A stretch of 24,029 nucleotides of DNA from positions 1-24,029 of the IMG/VR virus record IMGVR_UViG_3300017726_000081; one strand, written 5' to 3'. The stretch's first letter is position 1. Every line of letters starts with the position of its first letter. This DNA comes from a virus. The notes beneath the pieces were generated by a model. That model did not search any database, was not told the DNA's origin, and worked only from the letters and a program-made list of their open reading frames with translations. Below, piece after piece: positions 16,012-23,947 of the stretch. A program made the translations under genes and the position numbers.

Positions 16012-16921
16012 CTAACAAATCAAAAATTCTTTTAAACTTTGCCTGTTGGTCATAAAAAAATGCAGCTCCTTTTTTTCGCATGTCTTTATAACTTTTAGGG
16101 TTGCCACCTTCCATGATACCTGCACCTAATATAGCATCTGCTCTTGATACGAACTCGCCATCAGCTAATTGTGCTAGCATCGTGTCTTCGTCTTTATCTC
16201 CTGCACCTGCTCCGTCTTCAACGTACCCTGAAGCTCTTATATAGTTATTAGTATCTTGTTCATTGTGATCAATTTTAGATGGTAAATAATTTATACCACC
16301 TTCGTTAAACTTTTTAACTTCAGCAATACCGCCTTCGCTAAAAGTATATAGCGAATTATCTTTTTGATAAGAATAAGGTGATATACCCGCAGCCTCTCCT
16401 TCGTAATCGTATGTTTCTAAAATATTTGCTAATTGTTTATCTGCTTTTTCTTTTGCAGCTTTATAATCTTCAGGTCTTGTACCTTCAGGCATTTCTGTTG
16501 GTTCATCTTCACCTAATAAACTTGCTGCTCCTAAAGTTAAACCTAATTTTTCACCTGTGCCTAATCCTAAGAAACCTTTACCGCCTTCACCTGTAACAGA
16601 ATTTGCGCTTGTTCCAATTAATCCTTTAATTCCTTCCATCGCATTTCCTGGGATTGATGCCATCTGTTGACCAACAGAGAGTTCATTAGCTCCTAATTTT
16701 GCCATATCTGCTGCAGAAGGTTGTCCCAAATAATTTCCACTAGCAAACATACTTGGCATTGAACCTGCTTTACCAAAGGCTTGCATACCAGGTACTCCTG
16801 CCATACCGCCTAATTGTCCAATACCACCTGCGATAGCGGCATCTCTCAATGATCGTTTAGTTGATTTACCTCTTAGCTTTTGTATGCCAAAGGTTGCTAA
16901 TGCTATAGTAAATGGATCCAT
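15986..16921 (-). CDS. Virion-associated protein with LADGEF motif
   Basis: This 311-aa protein is Gly/Ala/Met-rich over residues 1-135, then carries an acidic, Pro-rich linker and SEGGIAEVKKFNEGGI repeats (about 195-210). The motif DTMLAQLADGEFVSRADAIL (247-266) then GAGIMEGG matches the 'xLxDGEFVxxAxAVxGAG' pattern I know from many phage virion proteins. Residues 280-311 are basic. Function is unknown, but the motif and the neighbouring genes place it in the virion or its assembly. It follows a promoter-like sequence at 16946-16974 and lacks a clear ribosome-binding site. It is the first gene of the internal protein block. Confidence 0.6.
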   Translation of the reverse strand: MDPFTIALATFGIQKLRGKSTKRSLRDAAIAGGIGQLGGMAGVPGMQAFGKAGSMPSMFASGNYLGQPSAADMAKLGANELSVGQQMASIPGNAMEGIKGLIGTSANSVTGEGGKGFLGLGTGEKLGLTLGAASLLGEDEPTEMPEGTRPEDYKAAKEKADKQLANILETYDYEGEAAGISPYSYQKDNSLYTFSEGGIAEVKKFNEGGINYLPSKIDHNEQDTNNYIRASGYVEDGAGAGDKDEDTMLAQLADGEFVSRADAILGAGIMEGGNPKSYKDMRKKGAAFFYDQQAKFKRIFDLLDASRKKAN

Positions 16922-16945
16922 AATATTTTAACTAGTTATTATGGT

Positions 16946-16974
16946 ATTTTATCTTATATATGACTATTCTTCAA
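16946..16974 (-). promoter_or_regulatory. Sigma70-like promoter before the virion block
   Basis: On the minus strand TTGAAG (16974-16969) is followed after exactly 17 bases by TAAAAT (16951-16946), about 24 bases before the ATG at 16921. The AT-rich background raises the chance of accidental matches, but this is one of the few intergenic gaps of any size (55 bases), which supports it. The -35 overlaps the last codons upstream by none or a few bases, as the glycosyltransferase ends at 16977. Confidence 0.45.
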
Positions 16975-16976
16975 CA

Positions 16977-17735
16977 TCAGTCGATTTTATAGAATTCGTC
17001 CTTAACTTTACCTGTATACTTATACTCTCCTATATGGCTTATTTCTTCGTCGCATAAAGCAAATATCTTACCATTAATAGCTCTCCAAAGTTGACAGAAA
17101 TAAAAGTCTTCTCCCATATAAGTTTTCTTAGATGGACTCCAATATGTGTCAAAAAAATTATAATAGTTTGGTCTATCTACAAGTTCACCATTCATTAAAG
17201 TTTTTTGTTTAATAACAAGCTCTTTGTAATGTTCTTTTAACTTTTTAAATACTGATCTTTTTATCATCATCATACCTGTAGGTCCTTTTATAACTTCAAT
17301 GTAGCCATCTACAGGTCTTATGTCTTTTGTATCTGGTAACTCAATTGGAAACAAATGTCCCATAGTATTAATGTCATCATCAGGTCTTGTTTCAAAATCT
17401 TGTCTAAACTTAGCATCTGTTTTTTGTTTAATGGGATATGGTATTAACGATACTTCATGTGGTGATTTAATTAATCTCATTACAGATCTTGTTGTAAATT
17501 CTACATCGGAATCAATAAATAACATATGTTCTGCATCAGAATTCATAAAAGCTGAAGCACATAAATTTCTACCTTGCGTAACAAGAGATGATTTCATCAA
17601 TTGAAAAGTTATTTTTATTTTATTTAAAATACATTCTTTTTGTAAATCTAAACAAGCTTTCATGTAATGTATTGATACATCAGAGTGTACAGGCGTACAT
17701 ATCATAATATGATTTTTATTTGTCTCTTCTGACAC
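16977..17735 (-). CDS. GT-A-like glycosyltransferase
   Basis: This 252-aa protein has a GT-A-type core: HIMICTPVHSDVSIHYMKAC at the N-terminus, VTQGRNLCASAFM (residues 52-64), then HMLFIDSDVEF with the metal-binding D75xD77, and later GEDFYFCQLWRA (208-219) and H234 as likely catalytic or metal residues. It probably transfers a sugar from a nucleotide-sugar donor. Its start overlaps the end of the GT-B gene by 20 bases. Lying between tail and virion genes, it may glycosylate virion proteins or change the host surface. The family call is good; the substrate is unknown. Confidence 0.8.
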   Translation of the reverse strand: MSEETNKNHIMICTPVHSDVSIHYMKACLDLQKECILNKIKITFQLMKSSLVTQGRNLCASAFMNSDAEHMLFIDSDVEFTTRSVMRLIKSPHEVSLIPYPIKQKTDAKFRQDFETRPDDDINTMGHLFPIELPDTKDIRPVDGYIEVIKGPTGMMMIKRSVFKKLKEHYKELVIKQKTLMNGELVDRPNYYNFFDTYWSPSKKTYMGEDFYFCQLWRAINGKIFALCDEEISHIGEYKYTGKVKDEFYKID

Positions 17736-18657
17736 TAATTGCTCCTTGTAAAAAATTCTGCCAATGTCTTCCTATATTTTTCCAATTATAAAATCTTTTA
17801 TAATATTCTTGTTGAAATTTGAGGCCGTTTTCTAAATTTACTTTTTCTAACATTTTTTTTGTTTGTAATATAGTGCCCGCTAATTGGGCTGTAAGTTTAG
17901 CTTTGTTTTGCGTAAATGGTATGTATATTGGAAACTCACAACATGTTTCAGGTAATGCACCTAAATCTGTTGTAATCAAAACTTGTCCTGCTGCTAAAGA
18001 CTCCATAGCAGAAATACAAAATGTTTCTTCCCAAATACTTGGAAAACAATTAACATCATAGTCTTTAAGTTTTCCTACTAAAGTTTTGTGGTCGCAATAA
18101 CCCATATAGTTAACATTTGGAAGTTCTTTTGCTTTTTCGTATAAGTCTTGATATTTATTATCGTTGGCTTCTTCGAATTGTTTACCATAAATAATTGTGC
18201 TTGAATAAACATCTAGTGTAATATCGGGATCTTTTATTGACTCCATAGCTGGAAGAACAATTTCTAATCCTCTCCAAGGTGTTGAAATATAACACATTCT
18301 CATTTTTGTTTTTGGTGTAAAATCTGTTTTAAGTTGTAGCTCATCGTAGTCTATTCCGTTTTTAATTACCGTGCACCTGTCTTCTGGTATTTTAAAAAAA
18401 TATCTATATTTTTCGTAACTCCAATGTGAGTTAAAAACATACCAATCATATTTTGAATGGTTGTCTTTGTTTTGAAACCAAGGAGCTAAATTAGGTTGAT
18501 CGTATGAATTTTTTAACCATAGAATATTAGATTTCATTGGATCTATTGGATCCTTTTCTGGTATTGAAGTAGTTATTTGTACAGAATTAAGAACACCTAG
18601 ATCAACGTGTTTCTTAAGATATGCTAATTGTATTTCTGTACCGCCTGCTGGTTGCAT
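17716..18657 (-). CDS. GT-B glycosyltransferase (group 1 / GT4-like)
   Basis: This 313-aa protein has a GT-B layout: GGTEIQLAYLKK near the start (residues 5-16), the linker VIKNGIDYDEL (97-107), MRMCYISTPWRGLEIVLPA (119-137), and the donor-binding EX7E region FPSIWEETFCISAMESLAAG (205-224). Thus E211 and E219 stand in the usual nucleotide-sugar site, followed by ITTDLGALPE. It is slightly shorter than most GT4 enzymes because the N-terminal domain begins directly at the GGT loop. Its start overlaps the upstream stop as TAATG and its end overlaps the GT-A gene. It probably acts with that enzyme on the same glycan. Confidence 0.88.
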   Translation of the reverse strand: MQPAGGTEIQLAYLKKHVDLGVLNSVQITTSIPEKDPIDPMKSNILWLKNSYDQPNLAPWFQNKDNHSKYDWYVFNSHWSYEKYRYFFKIPEDRCTVIKNGIDYDELQLKTDFTPKTKMRMCYISTPWRGLEIVLPAMESIKDPDITLDVYSSTIIYGKQFEEANDNKYQDLYEKAKELPNVNYMGYCDHKTLVGKLKDYDVNCFPSIWEETFCISAMESLAAGQVLITTDLGALPETCCEFPIYIPFTQNKAKLTAQLAGTILQTKKMLEKVNLENGLKFQQEYYKRFYNWKNIGRHWQNFLQGAISVRRDK

Positions 18658-18887
18658 TATGTTTTGGTTTTACCAAAAACTTGAAGAGATGCAACTGTTA
18701 TTTTTTGATTGATTTGTAGATCATCCTCAGTAGTATCAGTGTTGGAATCAGCAACATCAGAATCAAAATCAGTTTTGCTAGCATAAATTTTGCCTGTTCT
18801 TTTGTTTTTTACTTCTTCCTCTGCTTTTGCAGGAATTACTGGTATTTCTTTACCGTCTACAATAATTGTTTTTTGTTTTTCGCTCAT
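18657..18887 (-). CDS. Small conserved phage protein (76 aa)
   Basis: This 76-aa acidic protein has an N-terminal IIVDGKEIPVIPA segment, then RTGKIYASKTDFDSDVADSN, a TEDD stretch and a final beta-like QKITVASLQVFGKTKT. The 'TGKxYxSxxxxxxDVxDxxTxT' pattern occurs in short proteins next to tail genes in marine phages (recalled, not searched). It sits between two TAATG junctions. It is probably a minor structural or accessory protein. Function unknown. Confidence 0.6.
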   Translation of the reverse strand: MSEKQKTIIVDGKEIPVIPAKAEEEVKNKRTGKIYASKTDFDSDVADSNTDTTEDDLQINQKITVASLQVFGKTKT

Positions 18888-19015
18888 TAACGTCCTTGTC
18901 GGTTATATTTCTTATAACACCTTTTCTTACTTTTGTTAAGAGTCTTTGTGTGACGCCGAGGCCTTTTTCTAGGTTTTGGTCTCGGAGTGAAGTTTACAAA
19001 TTTTTGTTTAGCCAT
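18887..19015 (-). CDS. Tiny basic phage protein (42 aa)
   Basis: The frame encodes 42 aa, starting MAKQKFVNFTPRPKPRKRPR and ending in KCYK-like KRCYKKYNRQGR. Nearly half the residues are Arg or Lys, with Pro spacing (PRPKPRKRPRR). Its stop overlaps the next start as TAATG and its start lies 8 bases inside the upstream gene, so it fits the operon exactly. I recall similar 'PRxKPRxRPxRHxK...YRGQGR' mini-proteins in marine podoviruses. It may bind nucleic acid or be a minor virion part; no function is known. Confidence 0.65.
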   Translation of the reverse strand: MAKQKFVNFTPRPKPRKRPRRHTKTLNKSKKRCYKKYNRQGR

Positions 19016-19358
19016 TTTCCTGTGATCTATCTATTTGAGCGTAAGTTATAGCACCTTGTATTTTGTTACTTCCTGTAGCTGCTTGAACCGTTACTGCATC
19101 ACCAGCTTCTAAATTTAAACCTTGTGGTGTTGCGTTTACTTGTGTTTTAGCAGCAACATCGTCTCTAAAAAATTCATATTCAGCACTTGAATCAGAAGAA
19201 TCTACTAGATTCATATTAACTAAAATAGCTGATGCGCTATCATTATTAGCACAATAAATACTTTTTATTATTATTGTAGCATTCGTAGGACAAGTAAGTG
19301 CTGTAGTTTTACTTGTATCAGTTTGTTTGAATCCTTGATTTTTATATCTTATAGTCAT
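19008..19358 (-). CDS. Conserved phage virion-type protein (116 aa)
   Basis: This 116-aa protein is predicted beta-rich, with TTALTCPTNATIIIKSIYCAN (residues 18-38) and GLNLEAGDAVTVQAA near the C-terminus, a layout typical of small phage structural proteins with a jelly-roll or Ig-like sandwich. It starts at an ATGA junction with the 54-aa gene and its stop overlaps the 42-aa gene. It may be a decoration or tail-interface protein. No enzyme motif is visible. Confidence 0.6.
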   Translation of the reverse strand: MTIRYKNQGFKQTDTSKTTALTCPTNATIIIKSIYCANNDSASAILVNMNLVDSSDSSAEYEFFRDDVAAKTQVNATPQGLNLEAGDAVTVQAATGSNKIQGAITYAQIDRSQENG

Positions 19359-19519
19359 GATAAAAAGTAATTAAAAGTTTCTGCCTCATTTTGTTTTTCT
19401 CTTTGATAAGTTGTGTTCAATTGATTTTGTAATTGCTCTAATGCTAGATTGATTTGCCTAAAAGATTCTGAAGTATACTCTCTAGGCGGCTCAGGTAAAA
19501 ATACAGATACTTTAGCCAT
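19355..19519 (-). CDS. Small conserved phage protein (54 aa)
   Basis: The frame encodes 54 aa, beginning MAKVSVFLPEPPREYTSESF and followed by a helical RQINLALEQLQNQLNTTYQREK. The 'PEPPREYxSExFRQxxxxxE' pattern is common in short genes downstream of the stabilisation protein in marine phages (recalled). Its ATG overlaps the stop of the 640-aa gene as TAATG and its stop forms ATGA with the next gene. It is probably a small tail or coiled-coil assembly protein. Confidence 0.65.
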   Translation of the reverse strand: MAKVSVFLPEPPREYTSESFRQINLALEQLQNQLNTTYQREKQNEAETFNYFLS

Positions 19520-21441
19520 TAACGTCTACCATCAGGTTGTATATCAAATCTAAATTGTCCAAATCTCCAACTTTCGTTTAATCCATCGTTTTCAATTTTT
19601 ACTGCGGCTAATCTTGCTCTTGCTCTAGTGTCTACCTTATCTGTCGTTGAAGAAATTGTAAATGGCCCTAATGGAGAACCTGATTGTGTATTTGCTGGAT
19701 AATCTCTTAATTCTAAAGTTACTTTGGCATTTCCATTTATATATTTAAAATCAGGAATAAACCTTCTTACTTTAATAAAAAACTCACCGTCGCCTTGTGC
19801 ATCCAAATCAAAATCTCCAGATATAATAAAAGCAGGTATAATATTAGTTGTACCATTAGCTAGAACCTCATTAGTTCCTACCTCATGATTAAACACTTGC
19901 GAAGAGCCGTTAGAAACACCGTTTATAGTAGGTGAAGTTGGAGCTACATTATCTGCAAATTCTGTGGCTATTGGCTCACTAAATACTTTTGTATCGGTAT
20001 AAGAAGTTCTTGCTAAAGTGCTAGTATACCAAGTTCCTTCAGCATAATTATAAGCTACTAATCTATTAATTACATTTGAGTTTTTCGCTACATAGAACCA
20101 ATATATTTCAGAAAATAAACTGTTTTGTGAGGCATAAGTTAATTCACTACCAGACGCAAAGTTAAAACCAGGTGCTCCATCATTTGTTTGAAATACAAAA
20201 TCTTCAACAAGTGAAGGTAATACTTTCACAGTACCATCAAACATAAAAAAACCTCCTGAGTTGCCTATCCAATAAACTGCACCGTTTGCATAAACAATTG
20301 AATGTTGGCCGACACAACCACAGTTTGAACCTACTTGTCTAATACTAAATGTAAAAGGAGGTCCAACAAATTGTAAAAGGTAAGCTGAAGTATCTGTTAA
20401 AATAAGAATATAATCTTTTGCTTTAGCAGCACCTATTATTTTTGTACCACTATCTATTCTAAAAGATCCTGCAGTGTTAGTTGAGGTTGCAGTATAATCA
20501 GTCAAAGATTCTTGATCTGAAAATCTTATGAACATTTTATCTTGTGTTCCTGTTGTCCCGATGGTTGTTTCAGTACCTAATATTATTAAATGTCTGTCTC
20601 TTTCAGATACAATACTCATTATTGATTTTGTAGGAGCTCCAGATAATATAGTAGCTCTTGTAGTTATACCCGTGCCGTTTGGGTTTGGATCCCAAGAAAA
20701 AGTTGATCCATTTTTTATTGTTGCAATTAAAAGTTCTCCATAGTTATCTAAAGACCAGCTGGCTGGATCTAAAACTGCATTAGATGAAGATCTTGGTGTA
20801 TTCCATGTAGAGTTACCCCATAAGGATGTACCCCAACCATAACCAAAAGATTGAAGAAGTGGTCCTATTTTATAATAAGGTTTACTATCTAATGTACCGT
20901 TATTTGTTGTACCCGAACCAGATTCATTTGAAGCCATTTGAATTGTAAATGTAGTTGCAGTAGGAGCAAGTTGTACCTCGAATTTTATATTATCAAAATC
21001 TCCAGAGACATATCCTGTTTGTGCAGCATTAAAAGATCCAGCATTAGCAAAAGTTAAAAGATCTCCAGGTTCAAGTAGATGAGGAGATGTAGTAGTGATT
21101 GTTACAACATTAGATCCACTAGTAGTTGTTATGTTAGATCCTGTACGGACTAAAGATGTATCTAGAGGTGTTATGTCATAAAAATCATCACCGTTATAAA
21201 TATATAAAATTTTATTTGTACCTATTGCTAAAAATCTTCGACCATCTAAATCAGACCAACTATGTAGTTCTCTTGCTGCACCAACTAATTTAGAATCTTT
21301 TATTTCTTGCCAACCACCAATTTTTTCAGGCATTCCATATCTAAAACGCACAAAGTCACCGTCCACCCATTGATTTTCAGCACCGGTTGCAGTGATCTGT
21401 TTATTAAAACCAGGACTAAATTGTACTTTTGTTAAAGGCAT
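19519..21441 (-). CDS. P22 gp10-like stabilisation / tail accessory protein
   Basis: This 640-aa beta-rich protein begins MPLTKVQFSPGFNKQITATG, then WVDGDFVRFRYGMPEKIGGW (residues 26-45), and has repeated SDLDGRRFLAIGTNKILYIY-type strands. It closes with RARLAAVKIENDG and WRFGQFRFDIQPDGRR. This start and end are the signature I know for the 'phage stabilisation protein' family that resembles P22 gp10, which closes the portal and joins tail parts; P22 gp10 itself is shorter (472 aa). A cluster of small virion genes follows. It begins the virion operon at a 72-base intergenic region. No ribosome-binding site precedes the ATG; a TATAAT lies only 5 bases upstream (see 21447-21462). Confidence 0.8.
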   Translation of the reverse strand: MPLTKVQFSPGFNKQITATGAENQWVDGDFVRFRYGMPEKIGGWQEIKDSKLVGAARELHSWSDLDGRRFLAIGTNKILYIYNGDDFYDITPLDTSLVRTGSNITTTSGSNVVTITTTSPHLLEPGDLLTFANAGSFNAAQTGYVSGDFDNIKFEVQLAPTATTFTIQMASNESGSGTTNNGTLDSKPYYKIGPLLQSFGYGWGTSLWGNSTWNTPRSSSNAVLDPASWSLDNYGELLIATIKNGSTFSWDPNPNGTGITTRATILSGAPTKSIMSIVSERDRHLIILGTETTIGTTGTQDKMFIRFSDQESLTDYTATSTNTAGSFRIDSGTKIIGAAKAKDYILILTDTSAYLLQFVGPPFTFSIRQVGSNCGCVGQHSIVYANGAVYWIGNSGGFFMFDGTVKVLPSLVEDFVFQTNDGAPGFNFASGSELTYASQNSLFSEIYWFYVAKNSNVINRLVAYNYAEGTWYTSTLARTSYTDTKVFSEPIATEFADNVAPTSPTINGVSNGSSQVFNHEVGTNEVLANGTTNIIPAFIISGDFDLDAQGDGEFFIKVRRFIPDFKYINGNAKVTLELRDYPANTQSGSPLGPFTISSTTDKVDTRARARLAAVKIENDGLNESWRFGQFRFDIQPDGRR

Positions 21442-21446
21442 GGGGT

Positions 21447-21462
21447 ATTATAACATAGTCAA
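21447..21462 (-). promoter_or_regulatory. Promoter-like TATAAT and TTGACTATGT element
   Basis: On the minus strand TTGACTATGT (21462-21453) runs straight into TATAAT (21452-21447), which lies 5 bases before the ATG at 21441. The TTGACT is too close to the TATAAT to be its -35 box. The ten bases TTGACTATGT also form most of the palindrome at 6636-6648. A start site just after TATAAT would give a leaderless or nearly leaderless message. Functional role is inferred. Confidence 0.4.
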
Positions 21463-21478
21463 AATATCTTATAAAGGA

Positions 21479-21509
21479 TGCAGTAATGTGATGTGGTGGT
21501 ACTACTGCA
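21479..21509. repeat. Imperfect-loop inverted repeat TGCAGTA / TACTGCA
   Basis: Seven-base arms TGCAGTA (21479-21485) and TACTGCA (21503-21509) are separated by 17 bases, just past the stop of the oxygenase gene at 21514. On the minus strand there is no clear T-run after the hairpin, so a classical intrinsic terminator is doubtful. It could be an operator or a weak RNA hairpin between the oxygenase array and the stabilisation gene. Confidence 0.35.
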
Positions 21510-21513
21510 CCCA

Positions 21514-22143
21514 TTATAGGATATTATTTTTAAACCAATTAGGAAGACCTAAATGAGGACGCCTGTCAAACATATTATCTCTAGCTCCTGGGGTTTTACG
21601 ATTATTATAATGTAAAAAAACTTGAATACATTCCTTACCCTTAAATTTATTTCGCCAATGTTCAAGATCACAACCAGAGTAGACTAGCATATCTCCTTGT
21701 TTAAGATCTACTTTAATTCCTTTTTTACCTCTATCTCCTGAAGGCTCTAAATATATTGGCCAATCATCACCAGCAAGATTCATAGTTGTAGATATTTCAC
21801 AACTGAATCTATCTTTATGTCTTTTTAATTCATCACCTTTTTTATAAATTCTTGCATAAGTATAAGCAGGATATAGTTTTAATCCTGTTACTTTTTCCAT
21901 TTCTGGTTGGCATTTTAACATTAAAGTCTCCATAGCTATATTAGAATAATGACAATATGTATTTGGTATTTGTTCATTGTTTCCTTCATAATGTCCAATA
22001 ATAGTTTCAAAAGGTGAAAAATATCCCTGTGCTTTACAAGTATCATAAACTTGTTTTTGCATTAAAAAATAATTAGCAATAAAACTAGCTAAGTCTTTTG
22101 AAATGGCTTGACGAATAACTGTATATTTTTTATTTTTAAACAT
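21514..22143 (-). CDS. 2OG-Fe(II) oxygenase (EHWR type)
   Basis: This 209-aa protein has KRHKDRFSCEISTTMNL with H109 and D111 as iron ligands, then GDMLVYSGCDLEHWRNKF with distal H162, and a conserved QVFLHYN end (174-180). That 'YSG...LEHWR...QVFLHYN' C-terminus is a group I recall in marine viruses, distinct from the three upstream members. It should hydroxylate an unknown substrate using Fe(II), O2 and 2-oxoglutarate. The start overlaps the upstream gene end by 8 bases. It is the last gene of the oxygenase array and its stop is followed by the inverted repeat at 21479-21509. Confidence 0.85.
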   Translation of the reverse strand: MFKNKKYTVIRQAISKDLASFIANYFLMQKQVYDTCKAQGYFSPFETIIGHYEGNNEQIPNTYCHYSNIAMETLMLKCQPEMEKVTGLKLYPAYTYARIYKKGDELKRHKDRFSCEISTTMNLAGDDWPIYLEPSGDRGKKGIKVDLKQGDMLVYSGCDLEHWRNKFKGKECIQVFLHYNNRKTPGARDNMFDRRPHLGLPNWFKNNIL

Positions 22144-22768
22144 CCCTAGCCATTTCTTTTGGCACTGCTTGTATGTTCCAATGTATAAATCTAAATGGTT
22201 CTACTCCAAAATCTACTGCAAACTCGTGTTCTAAAAATCCTGGAAATATAATTAATGTACCTGGTTTAACTTTGTAACGAATAATTTCTGTTCCATTTCT
22301 TATACCTTTGATATCTGCTTTCATTTTTAATTTTGTACTTCTCGCACCAGTCCTTGGTTCGTGAAACACAGGGTAAGAAGTTTTTTCGCTTGCTTTTAAA
22401 AAATAAAAACCTGAAACATGTTGATTCCAATGTATATGCGCTGAGTGATGACCACCACCATTTTTAGCAAATTCTTGAACCCACATTTCACTTAATAAAG
22501 TTTGGTATAACGACATGTCATATCCTTGATGATCTAAGTATTCCCAAGACTTTTGTCCAACATAATTTTTAAAATCTAAAAAATCATTATCAGCTGCTAA
22601 AGATTCCGAGTGGTATGATATAGCAAAATCACCATATTTTTTTATATGGTCTTTACTTCTTTTTTTAGCTTCTTTAATATATTTGTTTGAAGCCTTGTTT
22701 AAAGATTTTACAAAATCTGGTTTTTGTTCAGACCAAACAGTTGTACCAAAATAATTACTTATATGCAT
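22136..22768 (-). CDS. 2OG-Fe(II) oxygenase-like protein
   Basis: This 210-aa protein begins MHISNYFGTTVW. Its iron-binding region is AHIHWNQHVSGFYFL (H111, H113), the '2OG-FeII_Oxy_5'-type HxH followed by SGxYYL. The distal half has GTLIIFPGFLEHEF with H181 and PFRFIHWNIQA with R193. Family and fold are well supported; the substrate is unknown. It is separated from the upstream gene by one base and overlaps the next by 8 bases, so it is within one message. Confidence 0.82.
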   Translation of the reverse strand: MHISNYFGTTVWSEQKPDFVKSLNKASNKYIKEAKKRSKDHIKKYGDFAISYHSESLAADNDFLDFKNYVGQKSWEYLDHQGYDMSLYQTLLSEMWVQEFAKNGGGHHSAHIHWNQHVSGFYFLKASEKTSYPVFHEPRTGARSTKLKMKADIKGIRNGTEIIRYKVKPGTLIIFPGFLEHEFAVDFGVEPFRFIHWNIQAVPKEMARDV

Positions 22769-22769
22769 T

Positions 22770-23399
22770 TTATTTAAATGGATATCCTAAATTCCACATT
22801 ACTAAAGAATATCTTACTCCTTGTGTTACTGGTTTAACTCTATGCCACACAAAACTAGGAAATACAATAATAGATCCTTTGGGTAATATCTCTTTACATT
22901 GTATTCTATGTTGTGATTCGTCTCTCATGTGTGGGTCATAATTTCTAAAATCAAATTCTAATTCACCGCCCTTATATTCTGAACCATCTGTTAGCTGACA
23001 GGTCATAGATAGTTTTCTAATCTTTCCATTTTGTGCTCCTTCTTTCTCGTAAGGTTTATCCCAACTATCACAATGCCAATCGTAATATTGATTTAATTTA
23101 TATTTTGTAAATTGAATTTGTTCAGAAATTTCCCAATCAAAGTTCCAACCTGCGTATTTATTTGCTTGACGTATAAAAGGATGAAGTTCTCTATAAATCC
23201 AAGTATCATCTAACCAAACTAAATCAGATTTTCTTTTTTTTTGCATATTTAATATTTCTTCTTTATTTAATTTCTTATCACCAAAACCACCTGTTCTAGC
23301 CATAGTTTCAGATTTTGATGAAGCGTATTTAATTATATCATCACATATTCTTGCAGGTATTGCAGATTTAAAATACCAATAATAATTACTTAAGTTCAT
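22770..23399 (-). CDS. 2OG-Fe(II) oxygenase (prolyl-4-hydroxylase-like)
   Basis: This 209-aa protein starts MNLSNYYWYF and has YYDWHCDSWDKP with H109 and D111, then RKLSMTCQLTDGSEYKGGEL (P4Hc strand pattern), GSIIVFPSFVWHRVKPVTQG with H186, and R196 in VRYSLVMWNLGYPFK. The full facial triad and the 2-oxoglutarate Arg are present, so it is probably active. Members include peptidyl-prolyl hydroxylases and phage proteins of unknown target. Its ending resembles that of the next upstream gene (HKVDPITKGTRKTL then GPAFK), pointing to paralogy. It overlaps that gene by 4 bases (ATGA). Confidence 0.88.
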   Translation of the reverse strand: MNLSNYYWYFKSAIPARICDDIIKYASSKSETMARTGGFGDKKLNKEEILNMQKKRKSDLVWLDDTWIYRELHPFIRQANKYAGWNFDWEISEQIQFTKYKLNQYYDWHCDSWDKPYEKEGAQNGKIRKLSMTCQLTDGSEYKGGELEFDFRNYDPHMRDESQHRIQCKEILPKGSIIVFPSFVWHRVKPVTQGVRYSLVMWNLGYPFK

Positions 23400-23947
23400 T
23401 TAAATGCAGGTCCTTTGCCAAAAAAAGTTAAAGTTTTTCTTGTGCCTTTTGTTATAGGATCTACTTTGTGTAAAATAAATGAGTTAAAAACTATCATAGA
23501 ACCTGGGTTACTTAATTCAGAAGCTAAAGTCACATTTTTAGAATTTAATAAATTAAACTCACCCCCAGAAAAAGGTTTTTCTGATATATTTATTAGAGCT
23601 GTTAACTTAATATCAGAAGCTTTAAAAGTTTCTCCATCTGTGTGCCATTCATATTCTTCATCTTTTTTATAAATATTATAATTAAATTCATCATCATCAT
23701 GAAAATCATATAAGTCATAACCATAACGATCTTGATTGACTAGAGTTATATTGTAAAGAATTTTATTTAATTTTTCTTTTAAAAATTTAATCTTAATAGG
23801 GTAAACTGTTGATGTTTTTTTAGACTCTCTAGCTTTTGCAAATGTTGGTTCTTTTTCTTTTTTGTGTTTATCTAGTAAAGAATTTATATTTTTTATTTCT
23901 TCTTTTGAAAGCACTTCATTCCAATAAAAATAATTAGACGTATTCAT
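23396..23947 (-). CDS. 2OG-Fe(II) oxygenase (prolyl-4-hydroxylase-like)
   Basis: This 183-aa protein starts MNTSNYFYWNEVLSKEEI. The iron site is EYEWHTDGETF (H102, D104), followed by KLTALINIS and PFSGGEFNLL, then GSMIVFNSFILHKVDPITKG with H160 and R170 in GTRKTLTFFG. All catalytic residues of the 2OG oxygenase family are present. The start was chosen because the same SNYF/Y beginning recurs in the two following genes. Its first 14 bases overlap the end of the frame entering from the window edge. Confidence 0.88.
   Translation of the reverse strand: MNTSNYFYWNEVLSKEEIKNINSLLDKHKKEKEPTFAKARESKKTSTVYPIKIKFLKEKLNKILYNITLVNQDRYGYDLYDFHDDDEFNYNIYKKDEEYEWHTDGETFKASDIKLTALINISEKPFSGGEFNLLNSKNVTLASELSNPGSMIVFNSFILHKVDPITKGTRKTLTFFGKGPAFK

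Noticed and set aside
21479-21513. Intrinsic terminator after the oxygenase array
   Set aside because: The hairpin arms are only 7 bases with a 17-base loop and there is no clear T-run after it on the minus strand; kept only as an inverted repeat.
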